Assembly (NCBI GenBank): GCA_903930515.1
Contig: CAIYYW010000117.1
Span: 1-19,958 of the forward strand
Origin: an uncultured delta proteobacterium
GTDB taxonomy: Bacteria > RBG-13-61-14 > DRUE01
Direction: 5' to 3'
DNA length: 19,958 nt
This document shows, in pieces, positions 14,154 to 19,958 of the stretch. The stretch's first letter is position 1; every line of letters begins with the position of its first letter. The notes beneath the pieces are model-generated. The model was given only the letters and a program-made list of their open reading frames with translations, was not told the DNA's origin and did not search any database. The position numbers were made by a program, and so were the translations under genes.

Positions 14154-15470
14154 ATGAGAATAAAATATTTACTGCTCGCGCTCGCCGTTCTGATCGCGGG
14201 TCCGGCCGGAAGGGCGCAGGCCGCGCCGGAAAGATTTTCGGTTGACTATTTTGGTTACCCGGTCAATTTCACCTGCTCCGCGATCCCCTCGGGGCATCCG
14301 GCGAAAAGCTTTGAAAAGCTGATCCAAAAGGACTTGGCCGAGCTTGGGAACTGCCCGGACGCGTTGTCGCAACTCTCGCAACAGCTTGGGTTCCAGAATC
14401 ACCATTACGGCCGGATCCTTCTGTTCTGGAAATTCGCGGAGACTTTCACGGGACCGAGGACCGCGAAAGGATGGGTCTCGTTCGCGGAGGCCGTCTCCGG
14501 CAGGAAAATGGGACGCAATGATAGGATCGCCCTGATTTACGCGCTCCTGGTCAAGGCCGGGTATGGCGGCCGGATCGTGGAAGACCGGACGGAATATTAT
14601 ATCCTGCTCCAGGTCCAGGACAGTTTGGCGGGTATTTATTTCAAGGGGTATCAGGCCTACCGGATTTGGGAGCCGGGATACCCGTTTGAGGAAATCCCGG
14701 CCGGTAAAATTTCTCCGACCTTGAACTTCCCGGAGATTTTTCATAACGGAGCCCCGGTGAGTTTTGACACCCTGGGATCGGTTCCCTGGAACCAGACCCG
14801 GAAGGGGTCGGAGGTCAAATTTAAAAGTCCGGAAGCATGCCCGGTGACCTGGAATTTCAGCCGGGAGCGGCTCCCGGGCTACGAGGAATACTTGAAGTTC
14901 TGGCCCCGCAAAAGGGAAATCCAGGCGCTGGTTTCCGACGAAATTTTCGCCCCGTTCAATCTGTCCGGGAAATTTAATCCGGGTAAAAATTATGAAGTTC
15001 AGGAGCTGAGCGACGCTCAGTTCGGGAATTGCCTGTTCAAATGGGTGCGGCTCAATGCCCCTTATGCCACCGGCCGGCAAAACCCGCGCAACCCGGTGGA
15101 AACAATTTTTCGGGACCGGAAGGGCGACTGCGACGAGCTGTCTTTTTCCCTGCTCGCGGTTTTGCGCGAGGCCGGGTATCCGGCGGATGATATCCGGATG
15201 GCGGTCTGGCCCAAGCATATGACCCTGGCGGTGGCGCCTTTGAGCGAGCCCGGCCCGGACAGTTACCTGAGCGCGAAGACCAAGTGCAGTTTTTTGGAAG
15301 CCGGGAAGGAATTTTATGTGATGGACACCTCGTATCTGTGCAAGGAAAAAACTCCGGAGGGGAAGATCCTCAGCATTCCGGAAGATCAATGCTGGATCAA
15401 ATGGGGGATGTGCAGTTACGATGTTTTGGGCGGGCAAAAATTTATTTCCCAGCCGGTGGAAAGGGAATGA
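14154..15470 (+). CDS. Exported transglutaminase-like protein with a degenerate first repeat
   Basis: From ATG 14154 (GGAG six bases upstream) the product is 438 residues with a clear signal peptide (1-23, MRIKYLLLALAVLIAG, cleavage near AQA-A). An ATG at 14142, directly after the previous stop codon, would add four residues. The C-terminal half has the transglutaminase/protease-like triad Cys326 (DRKGDCDELSFSLLAVL), His355 (WPKHMTLAV) and Asp391 (FYVMDTS). Residues 117-137 (RKMGRNDRIALIYALLVKAGY) align without gaps to 322-342, with Arg121 in place of the Cys, so the first half looks like an inactive copy. Members cross-link, hydrolyse or amidate peptides. Its place between the glycyl radical enzyme and its activase is unexplained: it may process a peptide-linked substrate outside the cytoplasm. 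Confidence 0.78.
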   Translation: MRIKYLLLALAVLIAGPAGRAQAAPERFSVDYFGYPVNFTCSAIPSGHPAKSFEKLIQKDLAELGNCPDALSQLSQQLGFQNHHYGRILLFWKFAETFTGPRTAKGWVSFAEAVSGRKMGRNDRIALIYALLVKAGYGGRIVEDRTEYYILLQVQDSLAGIYFKGYQAYRIWEPGYPFEEIPAGKISPTLNFPEIFHNGAPVSFDTLGSVPWNQTRKGSEVKFKSPEACPVTWNFSRERLPGYEEYLKFWPRKREIQALVSDEIFAPFNLSGKFNPGKNYEVQELSDAQFGNCLFKWVRLNAPYATGRQNPRNPVETIFRDRKGDCDELSFSLLAVLREAGYPADDIRMAVWPKHMTLAVAPLSEPGPDSYLSAKTKCSFLEAGKEFYVMDTSYLCKEKTPEGKILSIPEDQCWIKWGMCSYDVLGGQKFISQPVERE

Positions 15471-15489
15471 AGGCAAAGGAGAGCGGAGA

Positions 15490-15930
15490 ATGATCAACCC
15501 GCAGGCGGGAAGGCAAAAGGCGGCGGTGGAATGGATGCGCTGGATTGCGATCGGGTTCGGGCTAAAGGCGCTGGCCTTTTTCCTGAAACGGCAGGGGAAA
15601 AAGGATCCATTGCTGGGCCGGGCTTTGGCCGAGTTTAACGGGGTGTATCGGTTTGAAAGCGGGGACCGAAGGTTCGCGCGCTATCTGGTATTGGAAGGGG
15701 GTAAAGTGTTTGCGGGAAAGAACCGGGCGGGAGAGCCTGATTTTAAATTGACCATTTTCGATCCGAGCAAGCTCAGCCTGCGCGGCCGGCAGGAGATGGT
15801 TTTGGAGATCATCATCGGCAACAAGATCGGCCAGACCGGGAACCTTTTTTACCTTTACCAGTTCGGCTTTATCCTGAGCCTGCTGGACCGCAGTTTCAAG
15901 AGGAAAAAAAGCAAAAGGGGTTTGCCCTGA
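15490..15930 (+). CDS. Small SCP2-like (sterol carrier) domain protein
   Basis: The 146-residue product starts at ATG 15490, with AAAGGAG eight bases upstream; upstream in-frame ATG 15421 lies inside the previous gene and is unlikely. A basic, hydrophobic helix (about 13-33, VEWMRWIAIGFGLKALAFFL) could anchor it to the membrane. The remainder has the feel of the SCP2 fold: a first strand set (GVYRFESGDRRFARYLVLEGG), a conserved-type KLTIFDPSKLSLRG segment, then an amphipathic helix (EMVLEIIIGNKI) and a hydrophobic C-terminal helix (LYQFGFILSLLD), ending in a Lys/Arg-rich tail. SCP2 domains bind lipids or other hydrophobic compounds. I recognise this from pattern only. It sits 19 bases after the transglutaminase-like gene and 11 before the activase, so it is in the operon. 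Confidence 0.6.
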   Translation: MINPQAGRQKAAVEWMRWIAIGFGLKALAFFLKRQGKKDPLLGRALAEFNGVYRFESGDRRFARYLVLEGGKVFAGKNRAGEPDFKLTIFDPSKLSLRGRQEMVLEIIIGNKIGQTGNLFYLYQFGFILSLLDRSFKRKKSKRGLP

Positions 15931-15941
15931 ACGGGCGGGAG

Positions 15942-16880
15942 ATGCCAACGGTTGAAGAAAAAACAGCGGCGCTGGTCTCGGACCTCCAGCGGTTTTCCAT
16001 CCACGACGGGCCCGGCATCCGGACCACGGTTTTTTTCAAGGGATGTACCTTGCGCTGCCAATGGTGCCAGAACCCGGAGACCCTGAAATTTGAAAACGAG
16101 CTGGTCTTTTCATCGGAGCGGTGCATCGCCTGCGGGGACTGCGCGAAAAATTGCCCGAACCATGCGATCAAGTTTGATCACGGTCCACATATTGAATTCA
16201 GCGTCTGCAAGAACTGCTTCACCTGCGCGGATGCCTGCCCGAGCCGGGCGCTAGAGCCGGCCGGGAAAGAATACGGCGCAGAGGCGCTCGCAACCGAGCT
16301 GTTGAAAGACCGGGAATTTTATCAGCCGGAAGGCGGGGTCACTTTAAGCGGGGGCGAGCCGTTTTCGCAGGCGAAATTTTTGCTGGAGCTGCTGCCGATT
16401 TTGAAGCGCGAGAAAATACATATTACAGCCGAGACCTGCGGTCATTTCAATTATGAGGCGGTTTTGCCCAGCCTCAAGATGGTGGACCTGATCCTGTTTG
16501 ATCTGAAAGCGCTTAACCCGGATTTGCATCAACGCCTGACCGGAAAGGATAATGAGTTGATCCTGAAAAACCTCCGCCGGATCCTTGACCTGAAAATCCC
16601 GCATCAAATCCGGATGCCCCTGATCCCGGGATTGAACGATCAGGAATCAGAATTGAAAGGGATCGCGGAATTCTTGAAATCGCTCGGCGAACCCGAACTC
16701 TGGCTTTTGCCCTATCACCGGCTGGGAGAGAGCAAGCTGAAAAAACTCAACACCGAGATGAAACCGCTCGGCCTGAAGAGCTACTCCGAAAAAGACCTGC
16801 GCTCCAAGGCCGGGATCGTCGCCGCTTGCGGCATCACCGCGCGGACCTTCAACTTCAGCGTTCCGCCCTCAACCTTTTAA
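15942..16880 (+). CDS. Glycyl radical enzyme activating enzyme (radical SAM activase)
   Basis: The 312-residue protein matches the PFL-activase family with an extra ferredoxin-like insert. The radical SAM CxxxCxxC is Cys35, Cys39 and Cys42 (KGCTLRCQWC), preceded by the family signature FSIHDGPGIRTTVF. Two four-cysteine clusters follow: Cys61-64-67-71 and Cys89-92-95-99. The SAM-binding GGEP is at 137-140. Two-cluster activases go with glycyl radical dehydratases, lyases and decarboxylases and not with pyruvate formate-lyase, whose activase lacks them; this agrees with the Cys-x-Glu site of the enzyme at 11703. It abstracts the hydrogen from Gly788 of that enzyme. It begins 11 bases after the SCP2-like gene with only a weak purine run before the ATG, so translation is probably coupled. 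No terminator is visible after it. Confidence 0.95.
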   Translation: MPTVEEKTAALVSDLQRFSIHDGPGIRTTVFFKGCTLRCQWCQNPETLKFENELVFSSERCIACGDCAKNCPNHAIKFDHGPHIEFSVCKNCFTCADACPSRALEPAGKEYGAEALATELLKDREFYQPEGGVTLSGGEPFSQAKFLLELLPILKREKIHITAETCGHFNYEAVLPSLKMVDLILFDLKALNPDLHQRLTGKDNELILKNLRRILDLKIPHQIRMPLIPGLNDQESELKGIAEFLKSLGEPELWLLPYHRLGESKLKKLNTEMKPLGLKSYSEKDLRSKAGIVAACGITARTFNFSVPPSTF

Positions 16881-16892
16881 AAGTTAAGCCAG

Positions 16893-16940
16893 TCAAAAGC
16901 GTATCCATATCCCGCGGATGATCGGGTTATGTTTTTTCAT
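16893..16940 (-). CDS. Possible 15-residue peptide gene with a perfect Shine-Dalgarno
   Basis: The leftward frame reads MKKHNPIIRGIWIRF then TGA. AAGGAGG (16956-16950) lies nine bases before the ATG, as good a ribosome site as any in the window. A plausible promoter lies upstream (TTGTTT 17047-17042, 17 bases, TATAGA 17024-17019), giving a leader of about 70 bases. The peptide is basic and hydrophobic with one Trp. It could be a leader peptide, a small membrane-active peptide or a chance frame. Nothing downstream on that strand is co-transcribed in a sensible way, since it runs into the activase gene in antisense. Confidence 0.4.
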   Translation of the reverse strand: MKKHNPIIRGIWIRF

Positions 16941-17018
16941 ATGACTTTTCCTCCTTGGTTCTCGGTTAGATTCCTGATCTTTCTCCCGCATTTACAAATC
17001 CGGTCCGTTTCTAAAAAC

Positions 17019-17047
17019 TCTATACCACGGTCGTAAATGGAAAACAA
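17019..17047 (-). promoter_or_regulatory. Weak promoter upstream of the 15-residue ORF
   Basis: Read leftward, TTGTTT (17047-17042), a 17-base spacer and TATAGA (17024-17019). The -35 box matches consensus poorly, so this is supportive and not decisive. Confidence 0.3.
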
Positions 17048-17065
17048 GCGGCTCGGGCTGCGGGT

Positions 17066-17093
17066 TTGTATTTTGGCGGGCCGGGATTAGAAT
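17066..17093 (+). promoter_or_regulatory. Predicted promoter of the threonine aldolase gene
   Basis: TAGAAT (17088-17093) is a good -10; TTGTAT (17066-17071) 16 bases upstream is a weak -35. The start site would be near 17100, leaving a leader of about 20 bases that contains AGGAG (17108-17112). Confidence 0.4.
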
Positions 17094-17118
17094 TAGGAAA
17101 AATATTCAGGAGTGTGGA

Positions 17119-18144
17119 ATGATTGTAGATTTAAGAAGCGACACGGTCACGAAGCCGGGGCCGGAGATGAGAAAAGCGATGGCCGGGGCCGAGGTCGGGG
17201 ATGATGTTTTCGGGGAAGACCCGACCATCAACCGCCTGCAGGAAATGTCGGCGGAGCTGACCGGGAAAGAGGCGGCGCTGTTTATGGCTTCGGGCACGAT
17301 GAGCAACCAGGTCGCGATCAAGACCCATACCCGCCACGGGGACAGCGTGATCGTGGGAGAGGGCTCCCATTCCTATTTGCTGGAGAGCGGCGCTATTTCG
17401 GCGCTCAGCGGGGTGCTCCCGATTGTGGTGGGCAAGGGCGGGACCTATACCAAGGCGGAAATGGTCCCGGCCATCGTCGGGCGGAGCGTCCACAATCCCC
17501 AGACCACTCTGGTGATGGTGGAAAACACCCATAACCAGGGAGGCGGGGTGGTTTTTCCGCTGAAGGACCTCGCGGAAATCTGCGCGGAAACGCATGAGCG
17601 CGGTCTCAAGGCCCACCTGGACGGGGCGCGGATATTCAACGCCGCGGTCGCGCTCGGGATAAATGTAAGGGAGATTACGAAACATTTCAACTCGGTCAGC
17701 TTCTGCCTGTCCAAGGGGCTGGGCGCGCCGGTGGGGTCGGTATTGTGCGGGAGCAAATTATTCATTGAGGGGGCGCTCCGGTTCCGGAAAATGTTCGGGG
17801 GCGGGATGAGGCAGGCGGGGATTTTGGCCGCGGCCGGGATTTGGGCGCTTGATCATAATATTGAACGGCTCTCGCAGGATCATCGGCAAGCGCGGCGTCT
17901 GGCCGAGGCTTTGGAAGAATTGCCCGGGGTTGAGATAGATCTGAACCGGGTGCAAACCAACATCGTCATTTTTAAAATCAACCGGCCCGGGCTTGACTCG
18001 CTAAAGCTCACGGTCCGGCTCAAGGAAAACGGGGTGCTGGCGCTTCCGGTCAGCCGCGAGCGGATCCGGATGGTAACCCATCTGGATGTTGACGCGGCGG
18101 GGATTGATCACGCGATAAAAATTTTCCACCAAATCCTCGGATAG
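17119..18144 (+). CDS. ltaE: Low-specificity L-threonine aldolase
   Basis: The 341-residue enzyme is a fold-type I PLP protein that splits L-threonine or allo-threonine into glycine and acetaldehyde. The N-terminal signature [10 protein letters not shown] is at 4-13, followed by GDDVFGEDP (27-35). His84 ([11 protein letters not shown]) stacks on PLP as His83 does in E. coli LtaE. HLDGAR (166-171) gives the PLP-binding Asp168 and the carboxylate-binding Arg171. Lys199 in [13 protein letters not shown] is the aldimine lysine. Length and motifs are normal for the family. ATG 17119 has AGGAG six bases upstream. The glycosyltransferase gene begins five bases after its stop codon, so they are co-transcribed, although no functional link is obvious. 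It is separated from the glycyl radical operon by 238 bases containing its own promoter. Confidence 0.93.
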   Translation: MIVDLRSDTVTKPGPEMRKAMAGAEVGDDVFGEDPTINRLQEMSAELTGKEAALFMASGTMSNQVAIKTHTRHGDSVIVGEGSHSYLLESGAISALSGVLPIVVGKGGTYTKAEMVPAIVGRSVHNPQTTLVMVENTHNQGGGVVFPLKDLAEICAETHERGLKAHLDGARIFNAAVALGINVREITKHFNSVSFCLSKGLGAPVGSVLCGSKLFIEGALRFRKMFGGGMRQAGILAAAGIWALDHNIERLSQDHRQARRLAEALEELPGVEIDLNRVQTNIVIFKINRPGLDSLKLTVRLKENGVLALPVSRERIRMVTHLDVDAAGIDHAIKIFHQILG

Positions 18145-18149
18145 GCCGG

Positions 18150-19676
18150 ATGAGCGCGAACCCCGATCGCGGAGACCGCCGGATCATCGCCTTTATTCTG
18201 CTGCTGGCTTGCGCGGTTTTTTCACTCGCGCTCTGGCATGCGCGCCGAAGCGGCGTGATCCAGATTGACGACGCCTTCATCACCTTCCGTTACGCGGAGA
18301 ATTTGGCGCGGGGCAACGGTTTTGTGTTCAATCCCGGAGAGCGTCTGCTCGGGACCACCACCCCGCTTTTTTGCCTGCTGCTGGCCTTGCTCCGGCTGCT
18401 GGGATGCAAGCCGACTTTGGGGGCCGACCTGCTCAATTTGTTGGCCGCGATTTTTTCCGCCGGCCTGGTTTTTCTGATCGGGCGGGAAGCCAAAAACCGC
18501 GCTCTGGGCTTGACTGCGGCGATCCTGTTGATCTTTTTCCCGCATCTCTGGATGAACCTGGGCTCGGGAATGGAAACGATGTTCACCATTTTTCTCGCCC
18601 TGTTGCTGGTCTGGCTGGACCTTAAAAACCGGCCGGCCGCGGCCGGGATCGTCGCCGCGGCCATGCTCTTGACCCGGATTGACACGCTCGCGCTTTTGGC
18701 CGGGGTGTTGTTGGTCCGATTTTTTCAGAACCGGAAACAGGCTTTGATCCTGGCCTTTGCCTGTCTTGCGGCTTTGGTCCCCTGGCTGATATTTTCCTTC
18801 AGTTACTTCGGCTCTCCCATCCCTCATTCTCTGCTGGCGAAGAAGCTGATTCATCCGCTCTTCGCCAGCCTGGTTTTCAAAAAATATCTCTACTGGTTTT
18901 TCGGGTTGCAGGAACAGGGAAGCAAATGGGTGTTGGGCCTGCCCATCCTGATTGCTTACACCCTGTTCGCGGTCCTGGGCGCGGGCCGGGCGGTCTGGCG
19001 GGAGAGGAAGCTTCTGGTATTTATTCTCTGGATCGGTTTCTTTTTCGCCGGGATGGTTTACGGAAGGGTCGGCCCGTTCCATTGGTATCGGATTCCGATG
19101 CTGAGCGGGTATTTGATCCTGGCCGCTTTGGGCATTCAATGGGTGTCGCAAGCCGCGCTCAGGCGGAACCAGAAGCTTGCGGACGGCCTGTCCGTTTTCC
19201 TCGCCATCTCCCTTGCGGCCTGTTTTATCTATTTTTTGCCCGCGATCAGTTTTGAAAAACTGACCGACAAGGAAAAGGCGAACTTTGCCATCGCGCAAAA
19301 GGCCAAGGAATTGGCAAGGCCGGGAGACAAGATTTTGGCGGGAGAAGTGGGGATGATCGGGTATCAGTTGCTGGATTATTATGTGATTGACAGCGCGGGT
19401 TTGGTCTCAGGGCAGGTTTATCAAATCCGGAAGCGGGAGAAGGAGAACCTGATCAAGCTCAACCCGAACTATCGGTGGGACTGGGGGGGGACTCCGGGAT
19501 GGGTGAAAGCGGTCCTAAGCCGGGAGCGTCCGGAGTTTATCATCAGCGAGCTGAAGTATCTGCATCTGAAGACCCTGGTTAACGACCCGTGGTTTCAGGA
19601 ACAATATCAGGTCATCGGCGATTCCCGGTTTGAGCGGAGCGCCGTGATCCTGTTTCAGCGAAAGGGGAGAAAATGA
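18150..19676 (+). CDS. GT-C superfamily integral membrane glycosyltransferase
   Basis: The 508-residue protein has a short basic N-terminus, a first membrane helix (about 11-29) and then the IDDAFITFRYAENLARGNG motif (39-57). The Asp pair 40-41 in the first extracytoplasmic loop is the catalytic or metal-binding signature of GT-C enzymes. About ten hydrophobic helices follow to near residue 370, with a YFGSPIPHSLLAKK loop after the helices, and a soluble C-terminal domain of about 130 residues. The FNPGER and YFG-x-P-x-PHS-x-x-AK loops resemble the arabinosyl/mannosyl lipid-donor transferases (AftB-like, PMT-like). It likely transfers a sugar from a polyprenyl-phosphate donor to an envelope glycan, lipid or protein at the outer face. 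Donor and acceptor are not predictable. It starts five bases after the threonine aldolase stop and ends 16 bases before the convergent GH38 gene. Confidence 0.82.
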   Translation: MSANPDRGDRRIIAFILLLACAVFSLALWHARRSGVIQIDDAFITFRYAENLARGNGFVFNPGERLLGTTTPLFCLLLALLRLLGCKPTLGADLLNLLAAIFSAGLVFLIGREAKNRALGLTAAILLIFFPHLWMNLGSGMETMFTIFLALLLVWLDLKNRPAAAGIVAAAMLLTRIDTLALLAGVLLVRFFQNRKQALILAFACLAALVPWLIFSFSYFGSPIPHSLLAKKLIHPLFASLVFKKYLYWFFGLQEQGSKWVLGLPILIAYTLFAVLGAGRAVWRERKLLVFILWIGFFFAGMVYGRVGPFHWYRIPMLSGYLILAALGIQWVSQAALRRNQKLADGLSVFLAISLAACFIYFLPAISFEKLTDKEKANFAIAQKAKELARPGDKILAGEVGMIGYQLLDYYVIDSAGLVSGQVYQIRKREKENLIKLNPNYRWDWGGTPGWVKAVLSRERPEFIISELKYLHLKTLVNDPWFQEQYQVIGDSRFERSAVILFQRKGRK

Positions 19677-19692
19677 AAACCATCAGGTTGGA

Positions 19693-19958
19693 TCATTTCT
19701 CAAATACCAGCAGAACCGTGGCCAGGGAATAAGGCATCTCCAACTCCACCTTGCCGTCCTTGATCAAAAGCGGCTTCAACTCCCGCTCCAGGCCGTCGGT
19801 GAGGAAAGCTTGTTGGATTTTATTATCGGTCAAACCAAGATGCACCGTAACCGGCTCTGGATTATATCGGAACAATCTCACGATTACTCCATTGTGAGAC
19901 TCAGCCTGTTTTTGCGCAGTGACCAGGACATCGCTTCGGTCAATTTTGAAAAGATCAA
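19693..19958 (-). CDS. C-terminal fragment of a GH38-type alpha-mannosidase, N-terminus beyond window
   Basis: The leftward frame is open from the right edge and gives 87 residues ending at TGA 19695-19693. The segment VLVTAQKQAESHNGVIVRLF is the characteristic C-terminal beta-sandwich motif of family 38 alpha-mannosidases (usually K-x-A-E-D-G-x-G-x-I-x-R-x-Y/F). It is followed by an acceptor-side strand region and the closing VELEMPYSLATVLLVFE, matching the usual P-x-x-I-x-T ending. The catalytic domain lies outside, so activity cannot be checked. It would hydrolyse alpha-mannosyl linkages and is the third glycosidase in the window, beside the alpha-galactosidase and the GH5 enzyme. A GTG at about 19881 could be mistaken for its start, but the frame and homology continue upstream. 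Confidence 0.72.
   Translation of the reverse strand, partial: DLFKIDRSDVLVTAQKQAESHNGVIVRLFRYNPEPVTVHLGLTDNKIQQAFLTDGLERELKPLLIKDGKVELEMPYSLATVLLVFEK

Noticed and set aside
14169-15497. Leftward frame as long as the transglutaminase-like gene
   Set aside because: Its Pro/Arg/Gln-rich product has no motif, while the rightward frame has a signal peptide, a Cys-His-Asp triad and ribosome sites. GC-rich codon use opens such antisense frames throughout the window.
10897-16880. Glycyl radical bacterial microcompartment locus
   Set aside because: No shell-protein genes, aldehyde dehydrogenase or phosphotransacylase, and no targeting extension on the enzyme.
18222-19298. Leftward frame of 358 codons across the glycosyltransferase
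   Set aside because: Extremely Gln/Arg/Pro-rich with no domain; it mirrors the hydrophobic codons of the real membrane protein.
19673-19732. 19-codon rightward frame overlapping the glycosyltransferase stop as ATGA
   Set aside because: It runs antisense into the GH38 C-terminus, has no motif, and its apparent ribosome site is part of the upstream coding sequence.

Overview
This window looks like chromosomal DNA from an obligately anaerobic, Gram-negative-type bacterium, moderately GC-rich by eye and probably from an uncultured lineage. I infer anaerobiosis from a glycyl radical enzyme with its activase and from a B12-dependent radical SAM protein. I infer an outer membrane from several exported enzymes and a barrel-like protein. 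Phylum cannot be fixed from sequence alone. A deoxyhypusine-synthase-like gene beside an ornithine-decarboxylase-like gene fits the polyamine metabolism of many anaerobic and candidate-phylum bacteria. No rRNA, tRNA, CRISPR array or transposon was seen.

Layout. 1-5297, all leftward: an exported Sip1/raffinose-synthase-type alpha-galactosidase cut by the left edge; a B12-binding radical SAM protein; an exported barrel-like protein of unknown function with a strong promoter; and an exported GH5 endoglycoceramidase-like hydrolase. 5490-7352, rightward: a chemoreceptor with several membrane helices and an altered hairpin tip. 7472-9921: a divergent polyamine pair, DHS-like leftward and ODC-like rightward, with back-to-back sigma-70-type promoters. 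9945-10746, leftward: a C39-family peptidase preceded by a 37-codon membrane-peptide ORF. 10805-16880, rightward: a compact five-gene operon made of a FadR-type regulator, a glycyl radical enzyme, an exported tandem transglutaminase-like protein, an SCP2-like protein and a glycyl radical activase. A FadR-type palindrome lies on its predicted start site. 16893-16940: a leftward 15-residue ORF with a perfect Shine-Dalgarno. 17119-19676: low-specificity threonine aldolase and a GT-C membrane glycosyltransferase. 19693-right edge: the C-terminus of a leftward GH38-type alpha-mannosidase.

How the genes fit together. The carbohydrate enzymes (alpha-galactosidase, GH5, GH38) suggest a scavenger of glycans or glycolipids. 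The best candidate for an undescribed system is the glycyl radical operon. Its enzyme has the Cys-x-Glu active site of the dehydratase/lyase branch, most like hydroxyproline-dehydratase-type motifs recalled from memory. It is co-transcribed with an exported Cys-His-Asp transglutaminase fold and an SCP2-like protein, partners I do not know from any characterised glycyl radical pathway. The substrate is unknown. The DHS-like/ODC-like pair most likely makes putrescine and then homospermidine rather than modifying a protein.
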